Shown: piece by piece, positions 17,613 to 26,678 of the stretch
Position numbering within the stretch: the first letter of the stretch is position 1
Layout of the letters: every line of letters starts with the position of its first letter
Source of the DNA: Alcanivoracaceae bacterium
Lineage (GTDB): Bacteria; Pseudomonadota; Gammaproteobacteria; Xanthomonadales; Marinicellaceae
NCBI GenBank assembly: GCA_016763695.1
Contig: JAESTH010000196.1
Coordinates: 1 to 37,698, forward strand
Reading direction: 5' to 3'
Length of the DNA stretch: 37,698 bases
Program-made: the position numbers and the translations under genes
Notes under the pieces: generated by a model
Database searches by the model: none
Seen by the model: the letters and a program-made list of their open reading frames with translations, nothing else
Told to the model about the DNA's origin: nothing

Positions 17613-17659
17613 GGTATTATAATTCCCATCACATTTATTACAATAGATTTTGAGTCATT

Positions 17660-18562
17660 ATGAAAAACATTAATTGGGCAGGCGTATTTCCTGCGGTTAC
17701 AACACAATACAATGAAGATTATTCCATCAATATCCCTGCAACTCAAAACATGCTTGATGCGCTTATAAAAGATGGAGTTGATGGCATTATTGCCTTAGGA
17801 ACGGTGGGAGAAAACTATTCTTTAAGTGCACAAGAAAAACGTAATGTGCTGGCAGCAAGTAAAGAGGTCATAGATGGACGCGTGCCTTTATTAACAGGAG
17901 TAGCTGAAAATACAACGGCATTAGCGGTGAATTATGCCAGAGATTCTGAAAAAATAGGGGTGGATGGTTTAATGGTACTTCCTGGACTGATATATAAATC
18001 CAACCAAAGAGAAAATATCAATCACTTTCAACAGGTTGTCAGAAATACTGGCTTACCAGTGATGATTTACAATAACCCCATTTCATATGGAGTTGATATT
18101 ACAGTTGAAATGATGAAAACATTGGCAACCGAAGAGAATATTGTTGCCATTAAAGAATCAAGCACATCAACTTTTAGAATCACAGATATAATTAATGAGT
18201 TTGGGCAAGATCGATTTAGGATATTTTGCGGGGTTGATAACATTGCCTTTGAGAGCTTATTGTTAGGTGCACATGGCTGGATAAGTGGTTTAACCAATGT
18301 TTTTCCGAAAGAATCAGTTGCCATTTTTAATTTAATTAAAAGTGGTCATATAAATAAAGCCTTGGAAATATACCGCTGGATTACACCATTATTACATCTC
18401 GATACTATTCCTACCTTGGTTCAATGCATTAAATTAGCAGAACAATTGGTGGGCAGAGGTCATGAAAGAATTAGAGCCCCCAGAATGATACTCAAGGGTA
18501 AAGAACGTGAAAATGTTGTGAACCTGGTTGAACAAGCGCTTGCAAATCGCCCTCAACTATAA
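17660..18562 (+). CDS. lhpC: pyrroline-4-hydroxy-2-carboxylate deaminase (DHDPS family)
   Basis: A 300-residue TIM-barrel protein of the dihydrodipicolinate synthase/N-acetylneuraminate lyase family. Schiff-base Lys165 (VAIKESS) and Tyr137 (MIYNNP) are present, with the N-terminal motif LGTVGENYSLSAQEK (GT-GE-sL). Its place directly before 4-hydroxyproline epimerase and 2-oxoglutarate-semialdehyde dehydrogenase points to deamination of pyrroline-4-hydroxy-2-carboxylate to 2-oxoglutarate semialdehyde rather than lysine synthesis. Cytoplasmic. First gene of the plus-strand operon, behind a promoter that overlaps the 28-bp palindrome. The epimerase gene starts 11 bases after its stop. Confidence 0.87.
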   Translation: MKNINWAGVFPAVTTQYNEDYSINIPATQNMLDALIKDGVDGIIALGTVGENYSLSAQEKRNVLAASKEVIDGRVPLLTGVAENTTALAVNYARDSEKIGVDGLMVLPGLIYKSNQRENINHFQQVVRNTGLPVMIYNNPISYGVDITVEMMKTLATEENIVAIKESSTSTFRITDIINEFGQDRFRIFCGVDNIAFESLLLGAHGWISGLTNVFPKESVAIFNLIKSGHINKALEIYRWITPLLHLDTIPTLVQCIKLAEQLVGRGHERIRAPRMILKGKERENVVNLVEQALANRPQL

Positions 18563-18573
18563 GGGTGTTGAAG

Positions 18574-19572
18574 ATGAATAAGGGCACATTTACCTGCATA
18601 GACGCACACACTTGCGGTAATCCTGTGAGAGTAATCACAAACCCTGTGCCAGTTCTACATGGCAACAACATGAGTGAAAAACGCCAAGATTTCATCAAGA
18701 ATCATGACTGGATAAGAAAAGGCTTAATGTTTGAGCCGCGTGGACATGACATGATGTCTGGAGGTTTTATTTATCCGCCTTGTAGTATTGATACAGATGC
18801 ATCAATACTCTTTATAGAAACCAGTGGCTGCCTGCCCATGTGTGGGCATGGAACCATAGGTATTGTTACCATTGCCATTGAACATGGCTTAATTATCCCA
18901 AAAGTTTCAGGGCAATTAAGCCTAGATGTACCTGCAGGGAAATTGAAAATTAACTATGAAGTAAAAGATAAAAAAGTAACGAGTGTAAAATTTTATAATG
19001 TGCCCAGTTACCTGGCCTATCAAAACATTGAAATCGATTGTACTGGTTTGGGTAAAATCACCTTTGATCTGGCTTATGGGGGGAACTATTATGCGATTAT
19101 TGACCCACAAAAAAATTTTCCAGGTTTAGATAAATTCAGTACATCAGAAATATTACATTACTCACCCATTATTCGAGAGTTGGCTAATCAACTTGTTAAG
19201 CCAGTTCATCCGCTTGATCCAACGGTTAAAGGTGTGAGTCATGTGTTGTGGACTGGTGTTGCAAAAAAGCCCCAATCTACCAGTGCAAACGCGGTGTTTT
19301 ATGGTGAAAAAGCAATTGATCGTTCTCCTTGTGGAACAGGAACAAGTGCACGCATGGCCCAATGGCACGCGAAGGGCTGGTTAAAAACGGGCGAACAATT
19401 TATCCATGAAAGCATAATCGGCAGTCAATTTATTGGTTGCGCTGAAGAACAGACAAAAGTAGGAGATTATCCTGCAATCATCCCAAGCATCCAAGGTTGG
19501 GCAAAAATTTATGGTCAGAATGTGATAACCATCGATGATGATGATCCCTTTGCATTCGGTTTTACCGTATAA
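18574..19572 (+). CDS. lhpA: 4-hydroxyproline 2-epimerase (proline racemase family)
   Basis: Converts trans-4-hydroxy-L-proline to cis-4-hydroxy-D-proline. Both catalytic cysteines are present: Cys90 in LPMCGHGTIG and Cys253 in SPCGTGTSAR. The second cysteine separates epimerases from the trans-3-hydroxyproline dehydratases, which have Thr there. Length 332, as usual. The frame is open from a GTG at 18565, but ATG 18574 has AAGGG eight bases upstream and fits the family start (KGTFTCIDAHTCGNPVR). Operon with the deaminase before and the aldehyde dehydrogenase after. The product is the substrate of the DadA-like enzyme that carries a stop codon here. Confidence 0.93.
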   Translation: MNKGTFTCIDAHTCGNPVRVITNPVPVLHGNNMSEKRQDFIKNHDWIRKGLMFEPRGHDMMSGGFIYPPCSIDTDASILFIETSGCLPMCGHGTIGIVTIAIEHGLIIPKVSGQLSLDVPAGKLKINYEVKDKKVTSVKFYNVPSYLAYQNIEIDCTGLGKITFDLAYGGNYYAIIDPQKNFPGLDKFSTSEILHYSPIIRELANQLVKPVHPLDPTVKGVSHVLWTGVAKKPQSTSANAVFYGEKAIDRSPCGTGTSARMAQWHAKGWLKTGEQFIHESIIGSQFIGCAEEQTKVGDYPAIIPSIQGWAKIYGQNVITIDDDDPFAFGFTV

Positions 19573-19580
19573 AATTAACA

Positions 19581-19600
19581 GAGAGTTTTGCATGACTCTC
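19581..19600 (+). other. short hairpin between epimerase and dehydrogenase genes
   Basis: GAGAGT (19581-19586) pairs with ACTCTC (19595-19600) around an 8-base loop, in the 60-base gap before the aldehyde dehydrogenase gene. No T run, so not a terminator; it may affect mRNA stability. Confidence 0.3.
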
Positions 19601-19632
19601 AATCACATTAAGATACAATATCAGGAGTTATT

Positions 19633-21210
19633 ATGCCATTGTCAGGTTGTTATTATATTGGTACAGAATCATTGTCTTGTGGGCAAAAATTTAGCGCTGT
19701 TAATCCAAAAACTGGAGAGTTTTTAGAGACAGAATTTTCCGAAGGTACAGATAAACATGCGCAACTAGCTGCAAGTTTGGCTGCAGAAGCGTTTATCGAT
19801 TTTAGCCAGACCAGTGCAGTACAAAGGGCACAGTTTTTAGTGTTAATTGCCGAAGAAATTTTTAATTTAGGTGATGAATTATTACTTAGAGCAGGCTTGG
19901 AAACAGCTTTGCCAAGAGCACGGCTAGAAAATGAAAGAGCAAGAACCTGTGATCAATTAAAATTATTTGCCGAAATATTGAATGAGGGCTCATGGGTAAA
20001 TGCCATCATAGATACAGCAGATTCAAGCAGAAAACCTGTGGCCAAGCCCGATACTCGCTCAATGCATAGCGCTCTTGGGCCGGTGGTTGTTTTTGGGGCA
20101 AGTAATTTTCCGTTGGCTTTTTCAGTTGCAGGTGGAGATACCGTTTCTGCATTAGCAGCAGGTTGTCCCGTTATTGTTAAAGGCCATCCCGCCCACCCAG
20201 GAACATCAGAATTAGTGGCCTCAGCAATAATTAAAGCGCTTAAAAAAACGACTCTTCCAAGTGGGGCGTTTGCATTAATTCAGGGAAGCCGTCATTTAAT
20301 TGGTGAAAGTTTGGTTAAACATCCTGATATTAAGGCGGTTGGCTTTACAGGCTCGCTTAAAGCTGGAAGAGCATTATATGATTTAGCCAAATCACGAGTT
20401 GAACCCATACCGTTTTATGGGGAATTTGGTAGTATTAACCCTATTTTTGCATTGCCTGATGGAATCGGTACAAATGCCGATAAATTCGCTACAGATTATA
20501 TTGCATCATTAACGCTGGGTGTGGGTCAATTTTGCACCAATCCAGGATTATTGGTAATACAGCAATCAAAACAGTCAGAACAACTGTTGAAACATTTGTT
20601 GCATAAACTAAAAAAGATGCCATCAGGTACCATGCTATCAATAAATATACAAACACATTTGAATGACGAAGTAAAATTTTTAAACAAACAAAATGGGGTG
20701 AAATTATTAACCGAGAGTGTAAAGAACACATCATTTGCAGGGACAAATAATAAAATATATACAGTAGCAGCACAAGATTTTGTTAAAAACGCACAATTAC
20801 AAGAAGAATTGTTTGGTCCAGTTAGTTTAATTGTCATCTGTTCAAATCGATTGGAAATGATGCAAGTCGCAACTGCTCTTAATGGCCAGTTAACAGTGAC
20901 AATTCACACCATGTTGGAAGACCTTCATTATGTCCAGCAATTAACCAATAAACTCAGTCAGCGTGCAGGACGAGTATTGTTTAATGGCTATCCAACAGGC
21001 GTTGAAGTTTGTCGATCAATGGTACATGGTGGGATTTATCCAGCGACTACTGATTCTCGTACAACATCAGTGGGAAGCGAAGCTATTTATCGATTTACCC
21101 GGCAAATTTGTTTTCAGGATGTACCACAAAAAATATTGCCATGTGCGCTAAAAAATAACAATCCTTTAAAGATATGTCGTATGATAGATGGTCAGTTTAT
21201 AACTAACTAA
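19633..21210 (+). CDS. 2-oxoglutarate-semialdehyde dehydrogenase (ALDH superfamily)
   Basis: Oxidises 2-oxoglutarate semialdehyde to 2-oxoglutarate with NAD(P)+, the last step of hydroxyproline breakdown. 525 residues, like the type III semialdehyde dehydrogenases of hydroxyproline operons. Catalytic Cys301 (GQFCTNPG), general-base Glu264 (YGEFGSINP), cofactor motifs FGASNFPLAFSVAGGDT and KGHPAHPGTSE, and VGFTGSLKAG are visible. ATG 19633 has a Shine-Dalgarno TCAGGAG. Third gene of the operon; the GntR regulator starts 6 bases after the stop. Confidence 0.93.
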   Translation: MPLSGCYYIGTESLSCGQKFSAVNPKTGEFLETEFSEGTDKHAQLAASLAAEAFIDFSQTSAVQRAQFLVLIAEEIFNLGDELLLRAGLETALPRARLENERARTCDQLKLFAEILNEGSWVNAIIDTADSSRKPVAKPDTRSMHSALGPVVVFGASNFPLAFSVAGGDTVSALAAGCPVIVKGHPAHPGTSELVASAIIKALKKTTLPSGAFALIQGSRHLIGESLVKHPDIKAVGFTGSLKAGRALYDLAKSRVEPIPFYGEFGSINPIFALPDGIGTNADKFATDYIASLTLGVGQFCTNPGLLVIQQSKQSEQLLKHLLHKLKKMPSGTMLSINIQTHLNDEVKFLNKQNGVKLLTESVKNTSFAGTNNKIYTVAAQDFVKNAQLQEELFGPVSLIVICSNRLEMMQVATALNGQLTVTIHTMLEDLHYVQQLTNKLSQRAGRVLFNGYPTGVEVCRSMVHGGIYPATTDSRTTSVGSEAIYRFTRQICFQDVPQKILPCALKNNNPLKICRMIDGQFITN

Positions 21211-21216
21211 AATATT

Positions 21217-21873
21217 TTGACGAAGATACATTACAAAACCAGAACCGAACACGTCTTAGAATTAATTAAAGAAGATATATTGTCAGGAACTCTAAAAAGT
21301 GGGGAGCCATTACGTCAGAGTAATTTGGCAGATAAGTATCAGGTCAGTCGGATTCCTATAAGAGAAGCCTTGTTGCAACTAGAAGCACAGGGTTTGGTGA
21401 GAGTTGAGGCGCATAAAGGTGCGATTGTGACAGAGATTTCTCTGGAAGAAATTGATGAATTGTTTCAATTACGTGCAATTTTAGAACCACATATTTTAAC
21501 ATTTGCCATTCCCAAAATGACAAAGGATTGTTTTACTCAATGCGATGTCATTTTGACAAAACTTGAAAACGCACTAGACAATAAAAAAAATATTGATCAG
21601 TGGAGTGAGTTCAATTATGAATATCATCAATGTTTGTATAAACAGGCTGAATTGCCTCATACATTAGATTTGATAGATACACTTAATACACGCTCAGACC
21701 GTTATATAAGATTACAACTGTTATACACAGATGGCATTAATAAAGCAGAACAGGAACACAGAGAATTATTGCATCTTTGTGAAAAAGGTAAAAGTAAAGA
21801 GGCACAACACTTGTTATCAAATCATATTTTAGCTGCAAGTGTCGCGATTAAAAAATTTCTTGAAAAGCAATAA
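21217..21873 (+). CDS. GntR/FCD-family transcriptional regulator
   Basis: 218 residues: winged-helix domain (LVLELIKEDILSG-type start, then SNLADKYQVSRIPIREALLQLEAQGLVRVEAHKGAIV) and an all-helical FCD ligand domain with metal/ligand histidines (FNYEYHQCLYKQ, EHRELL, LSNHI). No ATG precedes residue 100, so it must start at TTG 21217 (or ATT 21214), with no clear Shine-Dalgarno sequence; translation is probably coupled to the dehydrogenase gene that stops 6 bases earlier. It likely senses hydroxyproline or an intermediate and represses through TTGTATACAA sites at 17.6 and 13.6 kb. Confidence 0.9.
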   Translation: MTKIHYKTRTEHVLELIKEDILSGTLKSGEPLRQSNLADKYQVSRIPIREALLQLEAQGLVRVEAHKGAIVTEISLEEIDELFQLRAILEPHILTFAIPKMTKDCFTQCDVILTKLENALDNKKNIDQWSEFNYEYHQCLYKQAELPHTLDLIDTLNTRSDRYIRLQLLYTDGINKAEQEHRELLHLCEKGKSKEAQHLLSNHILAASVAIKKFLEKQ

Positions 21874-21914
21874 GAGTCAATATACAAGGATTAATATATC
21901 GGAAACTTTGGTAA

Positions 21915-23411
21915 CTAACTTTCCCAATATGCAGGAATAAAAAGAATAAAAATAGTAAAGATTTCTAAACGTCCGAAAATCATAACCAATGATAATATCC
22001 ACTTACTGCCATCATTTAAACAGGCATAGTTAGAGCTGGCATCGCCCAAAGCAGGGCCTAAGTTGGCAAGAGCAGATAAAGAAGCTGTTGCCGATGTGGT
22101 GACGTCTTCACCCAGTGTCATTAATATAAGGGTAAATACCGCCAATAAAAACATAAATTGCAATATGAAAGCAGAAACAGAATCTAATACACGGTAGTTG
22201 ACGGTTTTGCCATCCAACTTGATAATAAATTTGCCATGTGGGTGAATTAACCGATAAAGTTCTCTAATACTTAATTTATACAAAAGGATTAAACGGATTA
22301 ATTTTATGCCCCCAGATGTTGAACCTGCACAAGCACCAATGGTGCCCAATAACATCAGAAACAATGGTAGCATCCAAGGCATGCTACTGATATTTTCGGT
22401 GGCGAAGCCCGTGTTGCTGGCCATCGCCACCACCTGAAAGGCTGAATGTCTGATTGATTCATATAAAGTTGGGTAACTGCCGTTTAAAACCAGAATAATC
22501 GATGTCAGGAAAAAGGCAGCAATAATGATACTGATATATAGTTTAACTTCGGAATCATTTAAATAGATTTTCATAGAAGCCGAACGCCAGGCAATAAAGT
22601 GTGATGCAAAGTTAATACCTGCAATCAGCATAAATATGATACTAATTAATTCAATCAATGAGTTGTTGAAGTAGCCGATTGAGGCATCGTGAGTGGACAT
22701 GCCTCCAGTAGCCAAGGTCGCAAAGGCATGACTAATGGCATCAAATAAATTCATCCCTGCCATATAATAGGCCAGTGCACACACGGCTGTGATACCCAGG
22801 TATAAGTACCACAAAGTTTTGGCTGTTTCGGTGATTCTTGGGGTTAGTTTTTGGTCTTTCATGGGACCAGGAGTTTCGGCTTTAAACATCTGCATGCCAC
22901 CAATACGCAACATGGGTAAAATGGCGATGGCCAAAACGATGATACCCATGCCGCCTAACCACTGTAACAATTGACGATAAATCAAGATCGAATGGGGTAG
23001 GTCATCTAAATGGGTGATGATGGTTGCACCTGTTGTGGTCAAAGCGGAGATGGCCTCAAAAACGGCATCAACCACAGATAAATCAAGTGACTGTGCACAA
23101 TAGAAAGGTATGGCACTGCTGACGCCGATGATAAACCAGGAAAGGCCAACAACAATGAAACCTGTGCGAATTTTCAAATCAGATTTGGCTTTACGGAAAA
23201 TAAACAATAACAATGAGCCAATAATAGATAAAATGATGACTCCCTGTATAAATGGCTTGATGTCTCCATCTTGATAAATCATGCCAACAAAGATAGGTGG
23301 TACCATTATTAAACTTGAGATAATTAATAACAAACCAACAATTCGTAATATCACTTTACGCATTTGGATAGAGGCGGAAGGCTGGTTGCTTTGTGTATCA
23401 GGAAAATTCAT
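21915..23411 (-). CDS. trkH: Trk-type potassium uptake protein, membrane subunit
   Basis: A 498-residue inner-membrane protein with about 10-12 membrane segments and four pore repeats. The selectivity-filter segments are ALTTTGAT, ATLATGGMST, MASNTGFAT and ALANLGPAL. N-terminus RKVILRIVGLLLIISSLIM is typical of TrkH/TrkG. It works with the cytoplasmic NAD-binding subunit TrkA, which is not in this window. The start at 23411 is 4-5 bases from the edge of palindromic repeat copy 2, so the element occupies the place of the gene's promoter and 5' leader. Confidence 0.95.
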   Translation of the reverse strand: MNFPDTQSNQPSASIQMRKVILRIVGLLLIISSLIMVPPIFVGMIYQDGDIKPFIQGVIILSIIGSLLLFIFRKAKSDLKIRTGFIVVGLSWFIIGVSSAIPFYCAQSLDLSVVDAVFEAISALTTTGATIITHLDDLPHSILIYRQLLQWLGGMGIIVLAIAILPMLRIGGMQMFKAETPGPMKDQKLTPRITETAKTLWYLYLGITAVCALAYYMAGMNLFDAISHAFATLATGGMSTHDASIGYFNNSLIELISIIFMLIAGINFASHFIAWRSASMKIYLNDSEVKLYISIIIAAFFLTSIILVLNGSYPTLYESIRHSAFQVVAMASNTGFATENISSMPWMLPLFLMLLGTIGACAGSTSGGIKLIRLILLYKLSIRELYRLIHPHGKFIIKLDGKTVNYRVLDSVSAFILQFMFLLAVFTLILMTLGEDVTTSATASLSALANLGPALGDASSNYACLNDGSKWILSLVMIFGRLEIFTIFILFIPAYWES

Positions 23412-23415
23412 TTAG

Positions 23416-23513
23416 GCATTATATAGTGCCTGAACGATAAAGGGAATCACAGTGAGAGAAAGCCAGCTTTTTCGCAATAGGTTGTCCTTTCTCATTCAGG
23501 CTCTACATAGTAC
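23416..23513. repeat. palindromic repeat element, copy 2 (short form)
   Basis: Left end GCATTATATAGTGCCTGAAC and right end TTCAGGCTCTACATAGTAC form an imperfect inverted repeat of about 28 bp. The body matches copy 1 at 16093-16268 (GGGAATCACAGTGAGAGAAAG; CCAGCTTTTTCGCAATAGG) but lacks about 80 central bases. It lies directly upstream of trkH and downstream of the ZnuB-like gene. No ORF inside. Confidence 0.72.
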
Positions 23514-23581
23514 TTGTGGTAGAAATCTGCTTTTATTAACATTTTTTTTCTTTTCTTACTCAATCAGCAAACTTGTTTTAG

Positions 23582-24349
23582 TTATTTTGCAGGTAGGTTT
23601 CTATAAATTATATTAACCAGTAAACCGATAAATGCCAATGTCCAAACAATGATTGAGCCACTGGGCAAATCCCAAATAACCGACAACAATAAACCCAGTA
23701 AATATCCAGTAGACCCAAGCAGTAGACCTACCGTGGTTCGTTTTGCGCTGCTGGAGATTCTACGGGTTGCCAATGCAGGAATAATCAGGCTGGAAAATAC
23801 CAGATAAACACCAACCAACTGTACAGATGCAGTGACAGCTAAGGCAAAAATTAAATAAAACAGTGTATGGCTCTTATGCTTTCTTAATGTATACCTTAAG
23901 GTCAGTACCATGGCGCTGACAATGGCTAGCCACATTAACTGTTGATTATCAACCCAGAGGATTTGGCCTGTTAAAATATCTTTCAGGTGCTCTCCTGCCT
24001 GTGGATTATTGGCCAGTAATAATAAGGCACCCGTGGCAGAGAGGATAAAAATAACGCCTATAAAAGCCTCCAGCGCATCATGAAAGTGACGTTCTAGCCA
24101 TCCCAGAAATACCGCACCCATCATGGCACTACCCAGGGCAATCAACTGCACAACCCATGGGGATAACTCATAACCAAAAGTATGTGCAGCTATTAATCCC
24201 AGGCCTGCAATTTGGGCTATAGCTAAATCTATAAATATAATACCACGTTTTAATACCTCTTGACCCAGTGGCACATGGGTAGACAAAACCAGAAGACCAG
24301 CAATAAAAGCAGGCAGCAAAATACTCCATTCAATGCCCTCAAAACTCAT
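23582..24349 (-). CDS. zinc/manganese ABC transporter permease (ZnuB-like)
   Basis: A 255-residue inner-membrane protein with about 8 membrane segments and the ABC-3 family pattern (VPLGQEVLKRGIIFIDLAIAQIAGLG; QLVGVYLVFSSLIIPALATRR). It forms the channel of a metal importer fed by the binding protein encoded just before it, with which it overlaps by 4 bases (ATGA). No ATP-binding subunit gene is present in the window, so the ATPase must be encoded elsewhere. Zinc is the most likely metal from the neighbours, but manganese is possible. Confidence 0.88.
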   Translation of the reverse strand: MSFEGIEWSILLPAFIAGLLVLSTHVPLGQEVLKRGIIFIDLAIAQIAGLGLIAAHTFGYELSPWVVQLIALGSAMMGAVFLGWLERHFHDALEAFIGVIFILSATGALLLLANNPQAGEHLKDILTGQILWVDNQQLMWLAIVSAMVLTLRYTLRKHKSHTLFYLIFALAVTASVQLVGVYLVFSSLIIPALATRRISSSAKRTTVGLLLGSTGYLLGLLLSVIWDLPSGSIIVWTLAFIGLLVNIIYRNLPAK

Positions 24350-25248
24350 TTGACAGCTCCGACTAATCGTTTAATGGTATCATCAAAGAAACTGAATAAA
24401 TCATCAGTCTGTTTATTGCCGCCAATAGTAAATGGCAGTTCAATGGCAGCAATTTTGGAACGCTTCTCCAGCCATTTGGCAGATTTGGGGTTTTGATAAG
24501 CGGCATAGATAATCATATCCACTTGTTGGCTTTCACTGGTTTTCAATAAGCTTGATAAGTGGCTGGTGGTTGGAGCGACACCGGGTTTTGGTTCTAAATA
24601 GGCGATTATTTCCAAATTTAGCCAGTTGGCAAGATAGATCCAGCTTTTGTGGTGAGCAATAATTTTGCGGCCTTTTAATACTTCGGCCTGTGTTTGCCAG
24701 ACAATGATAGCTTCATGCCACTTGTCTAAAAATAACTGACTGTTTTGTTGATAGTAATCGGCATTATTGGGATCTAGTTGTTGCATTACCACTGATAATT
24801 TTTCAGCAACTTGCGCCAATCGTCTTGGGTCGGCATGGATATGCGGATTGCCACTGGTATGTACATCACCCCGTGAACGATCAGCGATTCCACCTTTGTC
24901 TAATAACTTGACAAAAGATGTGGTGATAAAATAGCCTTTTTCACCTGGCTGAATATCTTTGTTAGCAGATTTTCTTAATAACAAGGGTAACCAGCCTATT
25001 TCTAATTCTGCCCCAGTGCAAATCAGTAAATCCGCTTTGCGTATTTTGGCAATTAAACTGGGTCGAGCCTGGATATAGTGTGGGTCCTGTTTGCCATGAG
25101 TGGCAGAAAAAGCTTTAACTTTATTGCCACCGATTTCATTAGCTAGAGCTGCCCATTCTGGCTCACAGGTAAATATGTTGAGTTTAGCTACGCTTGGCTG
25201 CGTATAAAGAGCCAGAATAGTGATAATTATTAATTGTAATTTTTTCAT
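24346..25248 (-). CDS. periplasmic metal-binding protein (ZnuA-like)
   Basis: 300 residues with a signal peptide (MKKLQLIIITILALYTQPSVA). Cluster A-I metal-receptor fold: ligand histidines in GKQDPHYIQARP, GNPHIHADPRR and IIAHHKSW, and an acidic fourth ligand probably in TDDLFSFFD. The His-rich loop of many ZnuA proteins is absent; only the short DVHTSGNPHIH is seen. It captures zinc (or manganese) in the periplasm and passes it to the permease. TAGGAG precedes the start. It follows the porin gene by 9 bases in the same operon. Confidence 0.88.
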   Translation of the reverse strand: MKKLQLIIITILALYTQPSVAKLNIFTCEPEWAALANEIGGNKVKAFSATHGKQDPHYIQARPSLIAKIRKADLLICTGAELEIGWLPLLLRKSANKDIQPGEKGYFITTSFVKLLDKGGIADRSRGDVHTSGNPHIHADPRRLAQVAEKLSVVMQQLDPNNADYYQQNSQLFLDKWHEAIIVWQTQAEVLKGRKIIAHHKSWIYLANWLNLEIIAYLEPKPGVAPTTSHLSSLLKTSESQQVDMIIYAAYQNPKSAKWLEKRSKIAAIELPFTIGGNKQTDDLFSFFDDTIKRLVGAVK

Positions 25249-25257
25249 AATAAGCTC

Positions 25258-26598
25258 CTAAAACTGGTGACCGCCATGGCTGCCCATGGAGTAAGTGTAT
25301 TGAAAAAACCATTGTGCAGCATTAAAAGCATCAATTTCGTCATTGTATTGAACTCGTAATCGACTGAATTCACTGGGTAACCACTCAAACATAATTGATG
25401 CACGGGTTTGTTCTGTATCACTTAATAAGCCAGCTGCTTCTAAACGCTGTTGATTGAAACTTTTATTGTTGGCATCAATTCGATCGTAGCGTATAGCAGT
25501 GCGCCAAGTGGGTTTAAATAACCAGGCAATTTCACCATACCAACCAGTCTGACTGCCATCATAATTGACTTCTGATGTTTCAATATCACCTAATACACCA
25601 TCTTCATTCCTATCGAAATACTCAAACTGGAATTTGATATTTTGCTGTTTATTATTACCATTGGGAGCCCATTTATAGACAAAGTCCAGCGCTTTAATAT
25701 TGCTGTTGCCAGTATAACTAAAGGCAGGGTTTTCATCTAAGCCAGCACGCTGTTTGACCGATGCACGCCAATATGAAAGACCGAGTTGCCAAGAGTGGTT
25801 ATATCCTATATCTCCACCAGTACTTAAAAAAGCCGTTTGTGAACCAAAGCCATTGTGTATTCCAGAGCTGGGAAAATTTTGCGCATTGCCTAATTCTAAA
25901 CCTGCTTGCAGATAAAAGTCAGTGGGTAATACCACAGATAGTTGTAGCCCATCATTTTTCAATTGTCCACCAAGCATGGCTTGATAAACCAGAGGTGCAT
26001 CGGCAAAATCCCAGGCATGGGCATGTTGTTCATTCAAATAACCCAGGGCAGAAAAATAACGTCCACCTTTCAATGTCAATCCATTGTTTAAGGCCAGTGT
26101 CTGAACATACAATTCTTCTACTTCTACTTCTGTTTCACCAGCATCATTGGCAAAAGCAATGGTGGCCTGGGCATAAAATTTATCATCAATATTAGCTGAT
26201 AATGTCAGTTCTGTCTCGCCAAGGTTAAATCCTTCGGTTTCGGGTCCAGTTTCTGCTCCTAACACAAAACCAGGAAAGGATAAATTGTCTTGTTTGTTGG
26301 TATAATCAACATAACGGCCATCAAAAATAAGACTAATGGCTGGATTAAAAGCATTGGGGTTTGAATTGATAGCTGGCTCACTGGTCGCAAACTCTTTACT
26401 GTTTACCTGACTATTTTGTTCTTTTTGCTGTTTTATTGCGAGCTCAGCGGTTTGTAAGCGCATTTCCAGGTTTGCTATTTTGGTTTCATGGTGTTTTTTC
26501 ATGTTTGCTATTTCATCTCTTATTGCCTGTAATTCATTATTTGCAAAACTGGCAGATGAAACCAGCAACAACAATAATATTGTGGTTTTAATATACAT
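25258..26598 (-). CDS. outer-membrane porin-like protein of the metal operon
   Basis: 446 residues: signal peptide (ILLLLLVSSASFA), a coiled-coil near residues 20-65 (LQAIRDEIANMKKHHETKIANLEMRLQ), and then a beta-barrel with alternating aromatic/polar strands ending in FFQYTYSMGSHGGHQF. The coiled-coil-plus-barrel layout recalls OprP-like or other trimeric porins. Co-transcription with ZnuA/ZnuB suggests it lets zinc cross the outer membrane; the C-terminal HGGH could bind metal at the periplasmic side. Function is inferred from context. Start 26598 has a CAGGAA ribosome site. Confidence 0.8.
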   Translation of the reverse strand: MYIKTTILLLLLVSSASFANNELQAIRDEIANMKKHHETKIANLEMRLQTAELAIKQQKEQNSQVNSKEFATSEPAINSNPNAFNPAISLIFDGRYVDYTNKQDNLSFPGFVLGAETGPETEGFNLGETELTLSANIDDKFYAQATIAFANDAGETEVEVEELYVQTLALNNGLTLKGGRYFSALGYLNEQHAHAWDFADAPLVYQAMLGGQLKNDGLQLSVVLPTDFYLQAGLELGNAQNFPSSGIHNGFGSQTAFLSTGGDIGYNHSWQLGLSYWRASVKQRAGLDENPAFSYTGNSNIKALDFVYKWAPNGNNKQQNIKFQFEYFDRNEDGVLGDIETSEVNYDGSQTGWYGEIAWLFKPTWRTAIRYDRIDANNKSFNQQRLEAAGLLSDTEQTRASIMFEWLPSEFSRLRVQYNDEIDAFNAAQWFFQYTYSMGSHGGHQF

Positions 26599-26678
26599 TT
26601 TTATTCCTGCTAATTAATTTTTTGTGACTTAAATTGTTAGGCGAGTTTCTTTATCCAACAATTTATAAATATTTTTAA

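Noticed and set aside
17660-18562. Dihydrodipicolinate synthase for lysine synthesis (dapA)
   Set aside because: The family is right, but the operon with hydroxyproline epimerase and semialdehyde dehydrogenase points to the deaminase role.
18565-19572. Proline racemase or trans-3-hydroxyproline dehydratase
   Set aside because: Two catalytic cysteines exclude the dehydratase; the pathway neighbours favour 4-hydroxyproline epimerase over proline racemase.
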